From positions 60,816,217-60,880,216 of the forward strand of contig CM041298.1 of assembly GCA_023052935.1 (NCBI GenBank): a DNA stretch of 64,000 bases, written 5' to 3'. Position 1 is the stretch's first letter. Every line of letters starts with the position of its first letter. The notes below the pieces were generated by a model. That model saw nothing but the letters and a program-made list of their open reading frames with translations. It had not been told where the DNA came from and did no database searches. Shown piece after piece: positions 1 through 12,339 of this stretch. A program made the position numbers and the translations under genes. Origin of the DNA: Piezodorus guildinii. Taxonomy: Eukaryota; Arthropoda; Insecta; Hemiptera; Pentatomidae.

Positions 1-245
1 CACGACATTCCTGACGTCGGTAATATTAATTTAAGGACTGTGAAATATAGTGGAAAGTATTTTAAAGAATGATACTCTGTTTGGAAACATGTTTTAGATT
101 GAATAATATAACAATATAAATTTTTTTTTTATTATATATATTTTATTTTTAATATGTTATTGTTTTTGCTACTTTACAATACCTTTTACGACTTTGAAAA
201 CAAGATAACAAATATTCTAAAATCTTCAGCTTTTAAGCTGTGTAT

Positions 246-248
<3 letters not shown>

Positions 249-292
<44 letters not shown>
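249..292. repeat. (AT)n microsatellite
   Basis: Uninterrupted AT dinucleotide array of about 44 bp inside a RepA copy. Open frames across it translate as alternating Y and I and are not genes. Confidence 0.95.
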
Positions 293-296
<4 letters not shown>

Positions 297-516
297 ATTA
301 CAATTATTAGGTTCGGAAAATAAAAATAAAAATATTGTTTTCCTCTTTTCTCCTCTGGTTGGTTATAAATCTTGTATATTTAGCCGTGTTTTATCAATCG
401 GAGTAAAATTATATGGTTAGTTTTTTAACATCTATAGAATAAAAAGTACTTTAGTTGAAGAAGGTTCGAATATACAGCATTTAAGCCCTGTCAGACTATT
501 GTAATAAAAATGATAA

Positions 517-715
517 TAATAATAATAGGCTTGGCGAACCCGAAGGTTCGATGTCGATACCACCAATTTCCGCTTTTTGTGTTATTACAACATGTTTGTA
601 ATACTTTGGAGGATTTGATTGAGAATATAGAAAATATGGAGGAATATTATATTAAATAGTAGCAATGGAATAACAAGTCGGGGTATGTTTTGGCCTTGTA
701 AAAAAAAAAAAAAAA
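517..715 (-). mobile_element. LINE 3'-end fragment nested in RepA
   Basis: A run of ATA triplets followed by ggcttggcgaacccgaag matches, on the minus strand, the last ~55 bp of the RTE-type element that ends near 9,025, so this is a strongly 5'-truncated 3' tail. It is joined at about 577 to a different ~110-bp segment (580-690) that recurs at 41,190-41,310 in another LINE, and then to an A-run. The flanks read aaaaatgata on both sides, compatible with a short target duplication inside RepA. The join may be a template-switch chimera or two successive insertions. Confidence 0.55.
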
Positions 716-975
716 ATGATACCGACATGATATTAAAGCCTATTAATGTTCACACCGAAATAGCGAGTTTAATCAAAATCGTTTGAACTATTTTTGAGAA
801 AATCGTAAAAAAGTGCAAAATGCATGGTATAAAGTAGCTTTTCTGGTTTACCAATTTTGATGAAAACGTTGCTCTGACATCTGAACATCTGAGGCATATA
901 CGCTATTTTAATTTGAAATTTCAATTTTATACAACTTATATTTTTCGAGCTAGACTTAATATCAAAAAGTACTAA

Positions 976-1791
976 TATCGAAAAATTTTAAAATTCTAAA
1001 ATAACGGATAATAATAATATTGTATATCGAAAATTATTAAAATCCTACAGATCATAAACCACAAAATATGCCTGGTCATAAAAGCGTTCGGATTACGGTC
1101 AGGAATGAAGATCAGTAGGGATTTTTACAAACATCGTTGGATTTTTATTGGTCAATCCTAAAATCAATTGGATATGTTTTTTATGACTACATGCCGTTAT
1201 GGTTATGGCACAATCTGATAAAGGATAAAACCAGGCTTAATTCCATACAAATAATTCACAAAGATATACCTTAAATCCTATATTTCATTAAACATAACAG
1301 TGAAAACATTTATATTTGTTATAAATAAGGGAACTGTTACTTTTTTTTTTTTTTTAATTGCAATGAACTGGTAAGAATAATACGAAAGTCCAGATTTTCT
1401 AAAATATTAATATATTAATAAATAAATAAATTTTAGCACATAAATGTTGCATTCCTTTTTATAATTACAATGTGCTTAACTGGTATTATACAATATAATT
1501 ATTAAAAAAATTATTTTGGGGGATTATAAATAAAATAAGCCTATAATAAAGATATGTAGTCTTATCAGATCATGCTATATTCCACACAGCTTATCTTTTT
1601 AAACAATTTGTAAAGCTTATAATTATATATGGTATAATTCTAATAATTATAGATTTTTAATAGGGTTTCTTTTAATTTCATTACTGGTTTAAAATTAATG
1701 CTTATTTTTTTTATCTTAATAAATTAATTAAAATAACTCAGACTATAGAATAATTCAGGGTTTTTAATATTTATTATAATTATTTTTATAG
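976..1791. other. Unassigned AT-rich DNA
   Basis: No ORF, repeat match or RNA gene is recognised here. The content is low-complexity AT-rich sequence with short A and T runs. Confidence 0.5.
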
Positions 1792-1972
1792 TTTGTTTGT
1801 TTGTTTATTTAACGTCACTTTATGCAACTGCGGCTAATCGGACGATGCTACAGTGGGAGTCCTAAATTTTGCCTATTCAGGTTTTATTAGGATAGGGATC
1901 TTTAACGAGTACCTGACATCGCACATGCTCGGGACCACCTTTTAACGTCCCCTCCGAAGTCTTTTTTATAGA
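1792..1972 (-). mobile_element. SINE/LINE 3'-tail repeat with (AAAC)n end
   Basis: Read on the minus strand this segment ends in cataaagtgacgttaaataa followed by an (AAAC)n tail. The same tail block (ggactcccactgtagcatcg, tccgattagcc) recurs at 11,280-11,470 on the minus strand and at 29,800-29,900 on the plus strand. The tail type and shared 3' block point to a retrotransposed SINE or LINE end. No coding sequence is visible in this copy. Confidence 0.6.
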
Positions 1973-3358
1973 CTTTTATGAAATATACATAAGTAATACA
2001 CATGTGTGATGATGAAAAATATGGAAATGCATTAAAAATTCATTTCGTTTCTATGAAATGTGATATATTGATTGAGTTGAGGAACATGCACGCATAAAAT
2101 AGGGATAGAAAATAAATTTTGCTGTTGTAATTACACCTAGAAATATCAGCAGGAAATATTAAAATTACGAATATAAATAAAAATAAAAATCATTTACGCT
2201 TGCTTTAAACCAATTAGTAGGCAATTTTTTTTTCGAAAATTATTTTTATATATTATCTTGTCTTTTTTTTTCTAATAACTTAAATAAATTGGATACTAAT
2301 ACACAGACATCAACTGCTCACTACCTAGAATATAAAACCAGAGAGTCAGATAGTTTTAACATAACTTTACAGTATCCGTTTGCAGGACTATTTAAGATAA
2401 TATGGTCTCTCATAAAGAGATCGATTAATTACATTAGTAGGGAATATAAATTAATCATGCCAAGCCAATAATTAATTGTAATACCGATTTATTTCAGTGC
2501 TGCTATAAAAATGCCAAGTATATCCCCTAAGTCAGAAGTTAGGCCATGCTTCATGCAAACTTTGGAATCCACCAGGATTCGAAGATGGATGGACGAAGAA
2601 GAGGAGAACATTCCAGTAATTGAAAGGAATGATCTTTCGTATTTGTAGTATCCAACAACTACAAAAGTTCCGGATCAGAAACTTTTTCTCCTCCTTTGAT
2701 CGTTTATTTCTCATTTCGGGCCCCTTCCGTTGGGAATTTCATATTTCTTCATGATATTGGAAGAGTTGAATGTTTAATGAGTTTAATTTTTGATACGAAT
2801 AGCTGTTTAAAAAGTAATCCATGACTGAAACCATCAGATATTAAGTTTCTTGGAAATTATTTTAGTCGTATTATTTATTACTCTCATTTTTTATTCTTGG
2901 TTTTATTATATAATTTTAATTACTTTCTTCTAATGTGTCATTTGGCTAGAAATTATTATGTTTAACATTTAAATGATGAACCATTTAAATCGATTAACAA
3001 AAAAAAGAAATAACCCACACTGCCCTCAAAATTTAAGGTTTCAGTTTAAAGTTACATACCATATACTCCAAACAGCGATTTAAATAATTACGAATTGTGT
3101 GGCTTCTGGTTATTGCTGTTAGATGTTGAATTAAATTCCCGACAAAATTAAATTAAAAATGATCATTCAAAAATGTTATAAAAGTAGGTATTGCGTTTTA
3201 AACTCTAAAGTCGTAATTACCACTTTTCCTTTAATAAAAATTGAGTGTTGCAGTTGCCTCTTTTTTTCGTTATCTCTGATTACTTGAAAAAATAAAATAA
3301 AATATGATAATATAAAAAGTAGAAAATAATAAAAGTATTGTGTGATAATTTGCAGTGG
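1973..3358. other. Unassigned intergenic DNA
   Basis: There are short open frames at 2,289-2,471 (+) and 2,532-2,714 (-), but neither shows a recognisable domain, splice context or repeat match. I see nothing else that can be supported here. Confidence 0.5.
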
Positions 3359-3360
3359 TT

Positions 3361-3500
3361 CTTAGAATAGAATAGAAAAAAAAAATATTCTGGGACTAGG
3401 TCCCCAAGGATAACAGTTATGACAATTGAAGTATATTATAAGTTTGGCCAATAGACAAAAGAAACATGATTAGTTATTATTTACAGTGGTAAAATAAGCA
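3361..3500 (-). mobile_element. CR1-like LINE 3' UTR fragment
   Basis: The block from the gaatagaatagaa tail through tattctgggactaggtcccc and gtttggccaatagacaaaag matches the 3' end of the CR1-like element at 56,300-56,430 in the same orientation. It is therefore a 3' UTR remnant with the rest lost by 5' truncation. Confidence 0.55.
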
Positions 3501-3519
3501 GAAATACTATACATCAAAA

Positions 3520-3700
3520 CTTTTTCTTTTTTTATTAAAATATATTTATTGATATTTACAACTGTGCAAAAATACATCAAATAAATGTGATGGAAATATG
3601 GTAAACTGACATGAAATACATGTAGTGACACCCCCCATTGGCAGCACTCTGAAAATATTCTAAACTATAAGGTCTCGGGGCCTTCTTCATTTCATCAAAA
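3520..3700 (-). mobile_element. Jockey-like LINE 3'-end fragment
   Basis: The T-rich start, tttattgatatttacaactg and the downstream blocks acatgaaatacatgtagtg and taaggtctcgg closely parallel the 3' end of the fragment at 4,140-5,100. It is a short minus-strand tail of the same family with its own poly(T), that is, reversed poly(A). Confidence 0.5.
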
Positions 3701-4033
3701 ACTAACAAAGAAATTAAGAAAAAAATATATATATCTTCAAAATTTTTTCTTCTGAAAAAAAATCTAATTTTTACTAAATAAAAAATAAATTAAATTAAAC
3801 GACTACTAGTCTACACAAACGGCTTTTCCGTAACCTCTCATCTCCATCAAGTCCCGATAATTCTCTGAGGCGCTTGAAAAGACGGAGGTCTCGAGATCTG
3901 TTAATAAAATAAACATTAAAGTGCTACTTTAAATAAACAGTTAAAGTGCTAAGGCAAGGTATCTCTTCACAAGACTTTTTTGAAGCCAATACTTACTGTG
4001 TTGCACATTTACTTGTATTTCCATATACAGTTG

Positions 4034-5095
<1,062 letters not shown>

Positions 5096-5099
5096 ATTT

Positions 5100-6340
5100 A
5101 CTTTCCGCCAGTTGTTGAAATATAAAAAAAATAAGTAAATCTGGTGCCTAGATTTTTAATATTTTCAATGGTTCCTAATTTCGCTTAATCTAATGATTAT
5201 TCTCTGGATTCTAGAAAAACAAAACGGGCCTTAAATTTATTAAATTCTATCAGATGTAGAGAAAAATTAATAACTTATTTAATATTGGTACGAGAGTGGT
5301 TTTCTCAATGAACTATTCATTTACTTCACTCCTCACACCACAAGACCTTATTTGAAAAATAAAGACATTGCTCTATTTGCTTTCATTCCACGTCTTGTAC
5401 TCCTGAGGGTTCTTCAATGATTCAAAGTGAGTCGAGACAGTAAAAGCATGTAGCCAAGGCTTAGATCCAATAGGACATCTCTGGGTTGACGTTGGTAGAT
5501 GTCCCACTAAAAGAATCTACCGTTCTCAACATGCCCTAGAATAAAAGATTTTTTCTCATTAAATATTTATTTCTTAGTTTCTCAGTCATGTACTTTGACA
5601 AATTTTGATTTATTGTATCCAAAAATCAACCCTTCCCACAAATCAACCTAGAACGGATTATAATTTTGCATATTTCAAAACGATACATAATAGAGAATGA
5701 TGATGAGAGTCCTTTATACACTTTTGGTCCTTGCAACCCATTACCTAAGTAGTCAGGAAAATAGTTTTAAAAATTTCACATCAACTGAATTGTTCTAAAA
5801 CAAGGAAAGGTAAAAAAGAGTCACACAAAAGATTTTTCTCCTTGTATAGTCTTATCATCGCACTACTTGTTACAGGCATTTCGATGTGTCCTTTTTTAAA
5901 TTTAACTTTTCAAAGAAGAGTTGTTTGCCAAGTTCAGCAAAATTAAAAGCGAGATATCGGGAAAAGGACTGAATAAAATATGATAAAACGTGAACAGGTT
6001 ATATTTCTATACGATAAGTAGTGTAGGGCAAAACTTAGTGGCTGAAACTCAGTTTGTTTTCGGAATATAATATATTTAACATCACAGCCTTGGGTTTCCT
6101 TCATTTTTTTCAACATAATTTAAGCAAAAAAAAAACAAATTAATAATTCAGACGTGTTTTAGCTAGTAAATTTTGTTCTACTGTACTTATAGTAAGTATC
6201 TTTTCCTTTATAAAGCTTTCGAAAAGTTGTTTAACTACTCTATTCACTATTTATGTAATGAACTGTAGGGATGAAAAATATAAAGTATATGCTCATCTTA
6301 TGTTGGATTTTGTTTTTAATTGATATTTACAAGAATAGGA
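5100..6340. other. Unassigned intergenic DNA
   Basis: No ORF or repeat match was recognised. The stretch at 5,390-5,520 is less AT-rich than its surroundings but has no long open frame. Confidence 0.45.
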
Positions 6341-6344
6341 ACAA

Positions 6345-6582
6345 ATTTTCCCAACATGTTTTTAGCCGTGAAGCCGATTTATATTGGCTGCAGCACTAAA
6401 AGTACAAGCCAAAAAAATATTATATATACGGTTTTTTATTCAGAAAATGATAGAGAGTTACAGGTAAAAAAAAAACACAAAAAAGATTCCGAATGGATTG
6501 AACTATAAATGTAAACGTAAATTATAAAAAAAAAAAAAAAATAAATATTCACGAGCTGCAAAGCCACGCGTCACAGCTAGTT
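6345..6582 (+). repeat. RepC copy with possible Helitron-like 3' end
   Basis: The block acatgtttttagccgtgaa, a ttattcag block followed by gatagagagtt, and a final aatggattgaac are shared with 28,345-28,515 and 44,745-44,905. After it comes acgagctgcaaagccacgcg and then cacagCTAGTT at 6,573-6,582, which resembles a Helitron terminus (short GC hairpin followed by CTRR and T). No Rep/helicase coding is present, so any Helitron would be non-autonomous. Confidence 0.35.
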
Positions 6583-6609
6583 ATTTATTAATAATATATA
6601 TATGTTATT

Positions 6610-6865
6610 ATTATTTTCGTAATAGACCCTATATGTACCACATGAAGCCTATACGGTTGCCCATGAGGTTTTCATCTTTTCACTCATGGCATTCTTTATT
6701 TCCTCTGACCACATTGTACCGGCCCTTTTATACGTCGTGTTTGGCTTAACTACCCATGTATCTGTACTAGTTTCGACTTTTATTATTTTGTATATTTATT
6801 TCAGCTCATACGAGATCTTTTCTTACTTGTTCAGTCCATTTCATGCCTTTAAGGTTTTCTGTATC
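6610..6865 (-). pseudogene. Possible LINE endonuclease-RT linker remnant
   Basis: On the minus strand a short stretch reads GTMWSEEIKNAMSEKMKTSW, which resembles the W(W)xEEI(K)xAxxxK linker between endonuclease and RT in RTE-type elements. Farther upstream, MKWTEQVRKDL is also open. No catalytic motif is visible and the match is by eye, so this is weak. A plus-strand 60-codon frame over the same bases is probably only its shadow. Confidence 0.25.
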
Positions 6866-6869
6866 TGAA

Positions 6870-7608
6870 AGTTTATGGTGGGTATCTTTTTGTTTAAGGA
6901 GTTGATGAAAAAATTGTAAACGCATTTATCTCATGTCAACAAAAATTTTTGACAGTTCTTCTGTGGGTTAATAATATATAGGTATTATTGATTTTATTAT
7001 TTGTTATATCAGAACCATTTGAAACTCTATACACATACTTCACCACTTTATTTAACCCTTATTACTTACCCTTATTATTGTATAATGGACTGTTCAATAT
7101 CGTCTCATCGACTAAAGAGGTCATTAGGAAGCCGACAATCTGTTAAAGTGTTTCAAGGAATCGAACTTTTTTAGAAGGCTCTAAAGAACTTGGGATTTGG
7201 GTCAATGATACGTGGTGACATTATGGGACTCGAGGGAAGAGGAAAGCTGGATTGGGAAATAAGAAAGGGGAAAGAAGTTTGAGAGGGAAAAAAACCCGTA
7301 GAGTACTCGAAGATCCCTCCTAAATGCTAGCAAGAAGGGCATTGGTTTATTTAGCCGAATCACCAACCCTAAGTTGTAAGGGTGAGGGTTCTAACTAGAA
7401 AAGACGATTTGTCTTTTCCGACTCATTTCGAGCCAAGCACTCTCTCAGTCCCCTACTGCTTTGTTCTCCTTTCATCATTTACAAGCCAAACCTGTTTTAT
7501 TCCCTTTACTTATTATTTTATTTTTCTTACGAATCCATCTATTTCTTTACCTTTCGCAAGAGGATAGAGAAGTATAATTGAAGTCTGTTCACTTTACGAT
7601 TTATTGAT
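6870..7608. other. Unassigned intergenic DNA
   Basis: A purine-rich stretch at 7,210-7,330 and a 61-codon frame at 7,382-7,567 show no recognisable protein features. Nothing further can be supported. Confidence 0.4.
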
Positions 7609-7609
7609 T

Positions 7610-9025
7610 TTATTTTAAGATAAAAAGATCTGGGAAACTGAAAAATGGACCCAAACCGAAGAATGGAAAGAATCAATACTTATTCCGATTCACAAAAAAG
7701 GACCGAGGTCGGATTGTAACAACTATCGTGGGATCTCTCTTCTCCCAGTATGCTATAAAATATTCTCGTCAATTCTAACTAGTCGAATCACGGAATACGC
7801 TGAGGAAATTATCGGAGATTACCAATGTGGTTTTAGGCGGAATCGCTCGACTATTGACCAAATATTTTCCTTACGTCAAATATTAGAGAAAAAATTGGAA
7901 TACAACGGTGTAGTCCATCAACTTTGTATCGATTTTAAAAAGGCTTATGATTCAATAGACCGTCAGAAGCTATATAACATCATGATTGAACAGGAATGCC
8001 TAGAAAGTTAGTAAACCTAGTAGAGATGTGTTTGTCGGAAACATTCCATAAACTTAGAATCGGTCATAATTACTCCGAGAGAATTGAGGTGCGATCGGGT
8101 TTGAAACAGGGTGACTTCCTTTCACCTGTGTTATTTAATATAGCTTTAGAATATGTCATAGAAAAGGTGATGTGTACCGAGAAAGGCTTAAATATGGGTG
8201 ACAAGATTCGGTTTTGGGGTATGCCGATGATCTGGTACTGCTAGGTGAAGACACGGAAACCATACAACTAAATACAAGTGTGTTAATAAAAACCGGTAAA
8301 GAAATAGGACTCGAATTCAATACCGATAAGACGAAGTATATGATTAGTTGCAGAAACGGTGTCGATCTTGGTGATATTGATGTATCAGGGCATACTTTTG
8401 AACACGTAGAGAAATTTAAGTATTTAGGTTCAATTATAACTAGAAAAAATGAAATCCAGGAAGAAATAAAGTCCCGGTTAAAGGTGGGAAATGCGTGTTA
8501 TTATTCAGTTGCTAAGTTGCTTAGTTCGCGGCTTCTATCTAAAAACTTAAAGATTGGAATTTATAAAACTATTATTCTTCCAACGGTTCTTTACGGATGT
8601 GAAACGTGGCCGCTTACTTTGAAGGATGAACAACGGCTTAAGGTTTTCGAAAATAAGGTATTGCGTAAAATATTTGGTCCAAAGAGAGATGAGGCCACTG
8701 GGGAGTTTAGAAGGTTGCACAACGCGGAATTGCGGAACTTGCATCCTGTGAATATAATTGAGCTGATTGCATCGCGGAGACTCAAATGGGCGAGTAAAGT
8801 TGTTGGGCTCGATGACGAGCGGATTCCGAGAAAGTTGGTATTTGCTGATCCGACTGGTAGGCGTCCGAAAGGTAGGCCGAAGCGGAGATGGGAGGATTGC
8901 GTTAAGGCTGATCTCGGGAGCTTGGGCTTGAATGGTGAACATTGGACGAGTCTGTGTAGGCGGAATTTGGTGGTATCGGCATCGAACCTTCGGGTTCGCT
9001 AAGCCTATTATTATTATTATTTTAT
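7610..9025 (+). mobile_element. RTE-type non-LTR retrotransposon, 5'-truncated
   Basis: The element starts inside the RT domain and ends with a (TTA/ATT)n tail just after the stop codon, with almost no 3' UTR. A second copy lies at 34,180-35,960 and a minimal tail at 517-577. The ending aaccttcgggttcg followed by the triplet tail is shared by all three, which defines the family's 3' end. The endonuclease is missing through 5' truncation, the usual outcome of incomplete target-primed reverse transcription. Confidence 0.8.
7625..9002 (+). pseudogene. RTE-type reverse transcriptase, frameshifted
   Basis: Three reading frames together give the RT and C-terminal region. Part 1 (7,625-8,011) carries YRGISLLP, YQCGFRRNRSTIDQI and CIDFKKAYDSI (motif A, catalytic Asp). 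Part 2 (7,996-8,244) carries GLKQGDFLSPVLFN. Part 3 (from about 8,217) starts with GYADDLVLLG (motif C) and runs to the C-terminal GRRPKGRPKRRWEDCV block. The breaks are single-base frameshifts near 7,996 and 8,215. Motifs A and C are preserved, so decay is recent or light, but the protein cannot be made in one piece. RTE is favoured by the RW/GRPxxRW tail and the triplet-repeat 3' end. Confidence 0.8.
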
Positions 9026-9029
9026 TTCA

Positions 9030-9646
9030 ACTGTTTGATACAAAGGTGGATCGGTTAGCATTTTCGGAGGAAGATAAGTTAAGCGCGATCAAAAGAATTA
9101 TAATGAATCCGGTTGATAATGAATGGAGACCTAGAGCGTTCAGGGTTCGCTGGCAATTTATAGGTCTATGGTGCTAGTAAGTTGCCAACTGATTATACTG
9201 CCAAAGAAATATAATGCGGGTTAATAATTTTTACTAAGGATGAGTTGGAATTTAAAACTTTTGATAATATAGCTAACTGAGTCTGTTTTGGCGGACTCTC
9301 CTCTTTTCTCTGGGCAGGTCGTCTCCTATTTTTCTACTCTTTTATCGTTTGATGCATTCTTCTGGGTAAAGTAATGGAGTTTCACTGATTATTGGGCACA
9401 TATGCTCACTATCAAGTCACTCTTGATCGTGTCTTGTCCTCACCAGAGGATTCCGGGACCAGAAGTAGTATCTCTAGATTCCAGTATATTAGGTGCGCTT
9501 AATTATGTTGCTACAAGCTAGAGGGCAGCACTTGAAATTGGTTAAGAGCCGTGTTCCCTTAACACTTTTGTCTTAACCAGCTCCAAATAAACCTATATGG
9601 CAGCTTACCGATCAATTATGGAAATGTCGAGATTCATTCCTTAGTA
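9030..9646. other. Unassigned intergenic DNA
   Basis: There is a short frame just after the LINE tail (9,059-9,177) that is rich in charged residues, but no domain is recognisable. The rest is unique-looking sequence without ORF or repeat match. Confidence 0.4.
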
Positions 9647-9730
9647 CAGTGGTTCCCAACTAGTGGTTGGGAGTCCGCAGACGATGTCTAGAGGGTCTGT
9701 GATAATTTTTTATTATTTCTGGTCGGAAAT
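9647..9730 (+). mobile_element. Solitary hAT-like terminus
   Basis: The sequence cagtggttcccaac at 9,647-9,660 is a classic hAT-type terminal inverted repeat. It is followed by subterminal gggagtccgcagacg and tctagagggtctgtg, also typical of hAT ends. The reversed partner end appears only at 58,835-58,891, about 49 kb away, so no complete element is delimited here. Confidence 0.5.
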
Positions 9731-9967
9731 AATTTTAAATTAAATTTACCTAAAGTATTTGTAGAGCCTAGGGTTTCAATAAAAATCACACGATCTTCAC
9801 GGACAAATTTAATATTCTGAGTGATATAATTGCTTCTGGTCACTTACAGGTGCCTTGCTAATACACAATCAAAAACTTAAAATTAGTGATTTTATAAAAT
9901 TTCGAAAATAATGGGCTTAATATTCTTTAAGAAGTATCGCAGAAGATAATGAACAATATTTGGTTAC

Positions 9968-9969
<2 letters not shown>

Positions 9970-10031
<62 letters not shown>
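9970..10031. repeat. (AT)n microsatellite
   Basis: AT array of about 62 bp that runs directly into the reversed poly(A) tail (10,032-10,073) of the adjacent LINE. Confidence 0.95.
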
Positions 10032-10049
<18 letters not shown>

Positions 10050-11255
10050 TTTTTTTTATTATTTTTTTTTTATATAGGCGTTCCATCAAGGGTTGCCTCC
10101 ACCAGTCAGTGCAGAGTTTCAAGCGCTTCGGTCCAACCAATCATCTTCTTGCAGGCCTCGGCCAGCCATTTCTTCTTGGACTCCTTCAATCCACCTGCTT
10201 CTGGGTCGTCCACGCCCTCTCCTTCCTGGCGGAACCCAATCCAGGATTCTATTGGGCCAACATTCCTCATTCATTCTTTTAACATGTCCATACCATCTTA
10301 GGCGGCGTGCCCCGATCCTTTCATTCACCGATGTACCCACCTCCATCCTCTGGCGAATAACTTCATTCCTAACTTTGTCCAGCCTGGTGACCCGTATACA
10401 CCTTCTCCAGAAATCCATCTCCACCGCTTGCACCCTCGAATACAAACGGGAGTTCATTGTCCATGTTTCTGAAGCATATGTCAGGATAGACTCAACTATG
10501 GCTGAGAAAATTCGGCGTTTGTTCTCGGAAGATATCTCCGTATTCCAAAGGACTGGATGTAACATTCGGGTAGCCTTACGGGCCTGTTCCACTTTCTTTC
10601 TCACGTCATGCTCAGACGACCCGGCAGCATCCAAATAAGATCCAAGATATTTGAAAACGTCCACCTTTTTACAAGTTTCGCTGTCTACCCGAAGCGCACC
10701 AGTCTCATTATCGCCAATGGCCATGTACTCGGTCTTATCGAAGTTAATTTTTAAGCCCGCCGCTTCATAGCAGGACTTCAGTGACAATATCATTATTTCG
10801 AGATAGACTTTCCGCCTCGCAAAAACGACATGGTCATCCGCAAAGAACAAAGATATCAGCTGCTCGTCGTCAATGAACGGCCCAACATCCCCACATTGCT
10901 CGTACCATGGCTTCACCTATTCATGCAGGTATATCTTAAAAAGTATAGGTGACATACTACACCCCTGCTTTAATCCCTTGGTACCATGAAAAGGGTTAGA
11001 GAGATGGTTCCCACATCTTATGTGATATACATCATTGCTGTACAAGTGCCTCACAGCCTTTATCAATGACCCACTTATACCAGCCTCTCTAAGTGCCAAC
11101 CACAGTCTCTCCCTAGGTACATTATCATACGCCTGTTCCAGGTCGATAAACGCCATATGGAGTTGCTGCTTTCTTTCTTGGGACTTCTAAATAAGCTGGC
11201 GAAGAACAAATAAGTTGTCCGTACATGACCGGCCCGCTGTAAATATGAATTTGAA
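10032..11255 (-). mobile_element. Second RTE-type LINE family, 5'-truncated
   Basis: A minus-strand element with a poly(A)-like tail (the T-run at 10,032-10,073) and 5' truncation near 11,255 inside the RT domain. It differs clearly in protein sequence from the RTE-type element at 7.6-9.0 kb, so it is a separate family. The GC content of its coding part is visibly higher than the surrounding DNA. Confidence 0.75.
10119..11250 (-). pseudogene. RTE-type RT and C-terminal domain, two nonsense codons
   Basis: One continuous minus-strand frame carries TDNLFVLRQL, MAFIDLEQAYDNVPRE (motif A), GLKQGCSMSPILF, FFADDHVVFA (motif C), the FKYLGSYLD region, and RRLRWYGHVKR followed by RRGRGRPRSRW at the C-terminus. 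The frame is interrupted only by two in-frame TAG codons, at 11,187-11,189 and 10,917-10,919, with no frameshift in between. The second stop separates the GLKQG block from FADD, so no catalytically complete RT can be translated without readthrough. The endonuclease domain is absent by truncation. Confidence 0.8.
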
Positions 11256-11279
11256 TAAATACTTATCTTGTATTACTTT

Positions 11280-11475
11280 TAAATTTTAGTTTATTTTCAT
11301 TTATTTAACGTCATTTTTATCCTACTGTGGCTAATCGGACGATATTATAGTGGAAGTCCTAAATTTTGTATAATCATATTTCACTAGGACGGAAATCTTA
11401 AACGAATACCTGACTCAGCACGGGCTCTGGACCACCATATTACTTTTCCTCTGAAGGACGTCATAACGAAGGATT
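11280..11475 (-). mobile_element. SINE/LINE 3'-tail repeat, second copy
   Basis: On the minus strand it shares the blocks ggtggtcc, tcaggtattcgtttaagat, aaaatttaggacttccacta and tcgtccgattagccacagta, ending in gacgttaaataaatg, with the copy at 1,792-1,972. It is more diverged and its AAAC tail is decayed. Confidence 0.6.
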
Positions 11476-11949
11476 TTTCAACCCCTTTAAAATATTCTAG
11501 CGCCTTCTGCTATAATACATTAAATTCCACATTTAAAGTTTCGCTGATTGACGTAAGCAACGTAAACCTGATTATTTTTCTTCCTTATTTTTTTTCCCCC
11601 CAACTAGCCATTTATAGAATTCTGAGTTTCGGTAGAGTAGTTTCGCACGAAATGTACGTGATACGGTGTAGCCTACTATGGATCTAAATATATTTTTAAT
11701 ATTTAGTATTTTGGCGGTCTTTGCCATTGAAATGTTTGGGTGAAGGGGTCCGAAAATTTTGTTTGGAACAACTAGGACGACCTCACAAAACTTCTTAACC
11801 AGTCCATAACGGACTGACCTATTCTTTCGACATTGTTAACGTTATATAAATAATAATTGATTGAAAGAGATTCACGAATATTAACTGACATTTTTTATAA
11901 TATATTATCAATATTATTATAAGTCGTAAAGCTTCCAAGATGGAAGACG

Positions 11950-12335
11950 CAAAATAAAGATGGTTTATTTTTGGGACCTCTTGTTCTTTTTTTTTTCTTA
12001 CAAGTTTTTCACCTTTTACGAGAGTCCAGCACCTCTTTCTTCGGTCCATTTCGTTCTGGTTCTCGGAGCTTTTCTCACTGGTTGATCCTCTTATTTTTCG
12101 ATTTTTTTTGTTTAATTGCTTCTCATGTCCATTTTTTCTTTGCTAATGCTGTCCAATTCCAAGTCTTTTTTAACACTTCGAATCCATTCTTCTCCTTTTA
12201 TAAATTATTTTTTTAATTTACTAATTGTTCTTCATATGTCGTCACCAACTATAGATTCAGGCAAGCTTCTGCCCGTCGGTTTCATTCTCACGTCATCCTT
12301 CCCAGCGCTTCAAATTATCAAATTTTAGGGCTACA
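11950..12335 (-). pseudogene. Possible LINE ORF2 C-terminal remnant
   Basis: Minus-strand translation gives EEWIRSVKKDLELDSISKEK and then TRTKWTEERGAG with stops between. This resembles the RW(I)xxVKxDL and KWTEER/HSERMK-like C-terminal ends of RTE/CR1-type ORF2 proteins. No RT catalytic box is present. The plus-strand frames at 11,971-12,328 are T-rich shadows. Confidence 0.35.
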
Positions 12336-12339
12336 AGTT

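Larger units (their letters stand above)
1..975 (+). repeat. RepA copy, degenerate, with a nested LINE tail
   Basis: The window opens inside a worn copy of RepA. The first bases resemble its cacgactttcacttacc end. The middle keeps the blocks typical of the family (tttaagccctgtcagacta, tgatattaaagcctattaa, gtgcaaaatgcatggtata). The copy is split at about 515-715 by another insertion and fades out near 975 before the palindromic end. No coding capacity is seen. Confidence 0.7.

Noticed and set aside
154..420. 88-codon plus-strand ORF
   Set aside because: It crosses an (AT)n array inside RepA; the Y/I alternation is low complexity, not a protein.
8547..8942. 131-codon minus-strand ORF
   Set aside because: Antisense shadow of the RTE-type RT frame on the plus strand.
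10093..10638. 181-codon plus-strand ORF
   Set aside because: Shadow of the minus-strand RTE-type RT, whose motifs (FADD, QAYD, GRPRSRW) are unambiguous.
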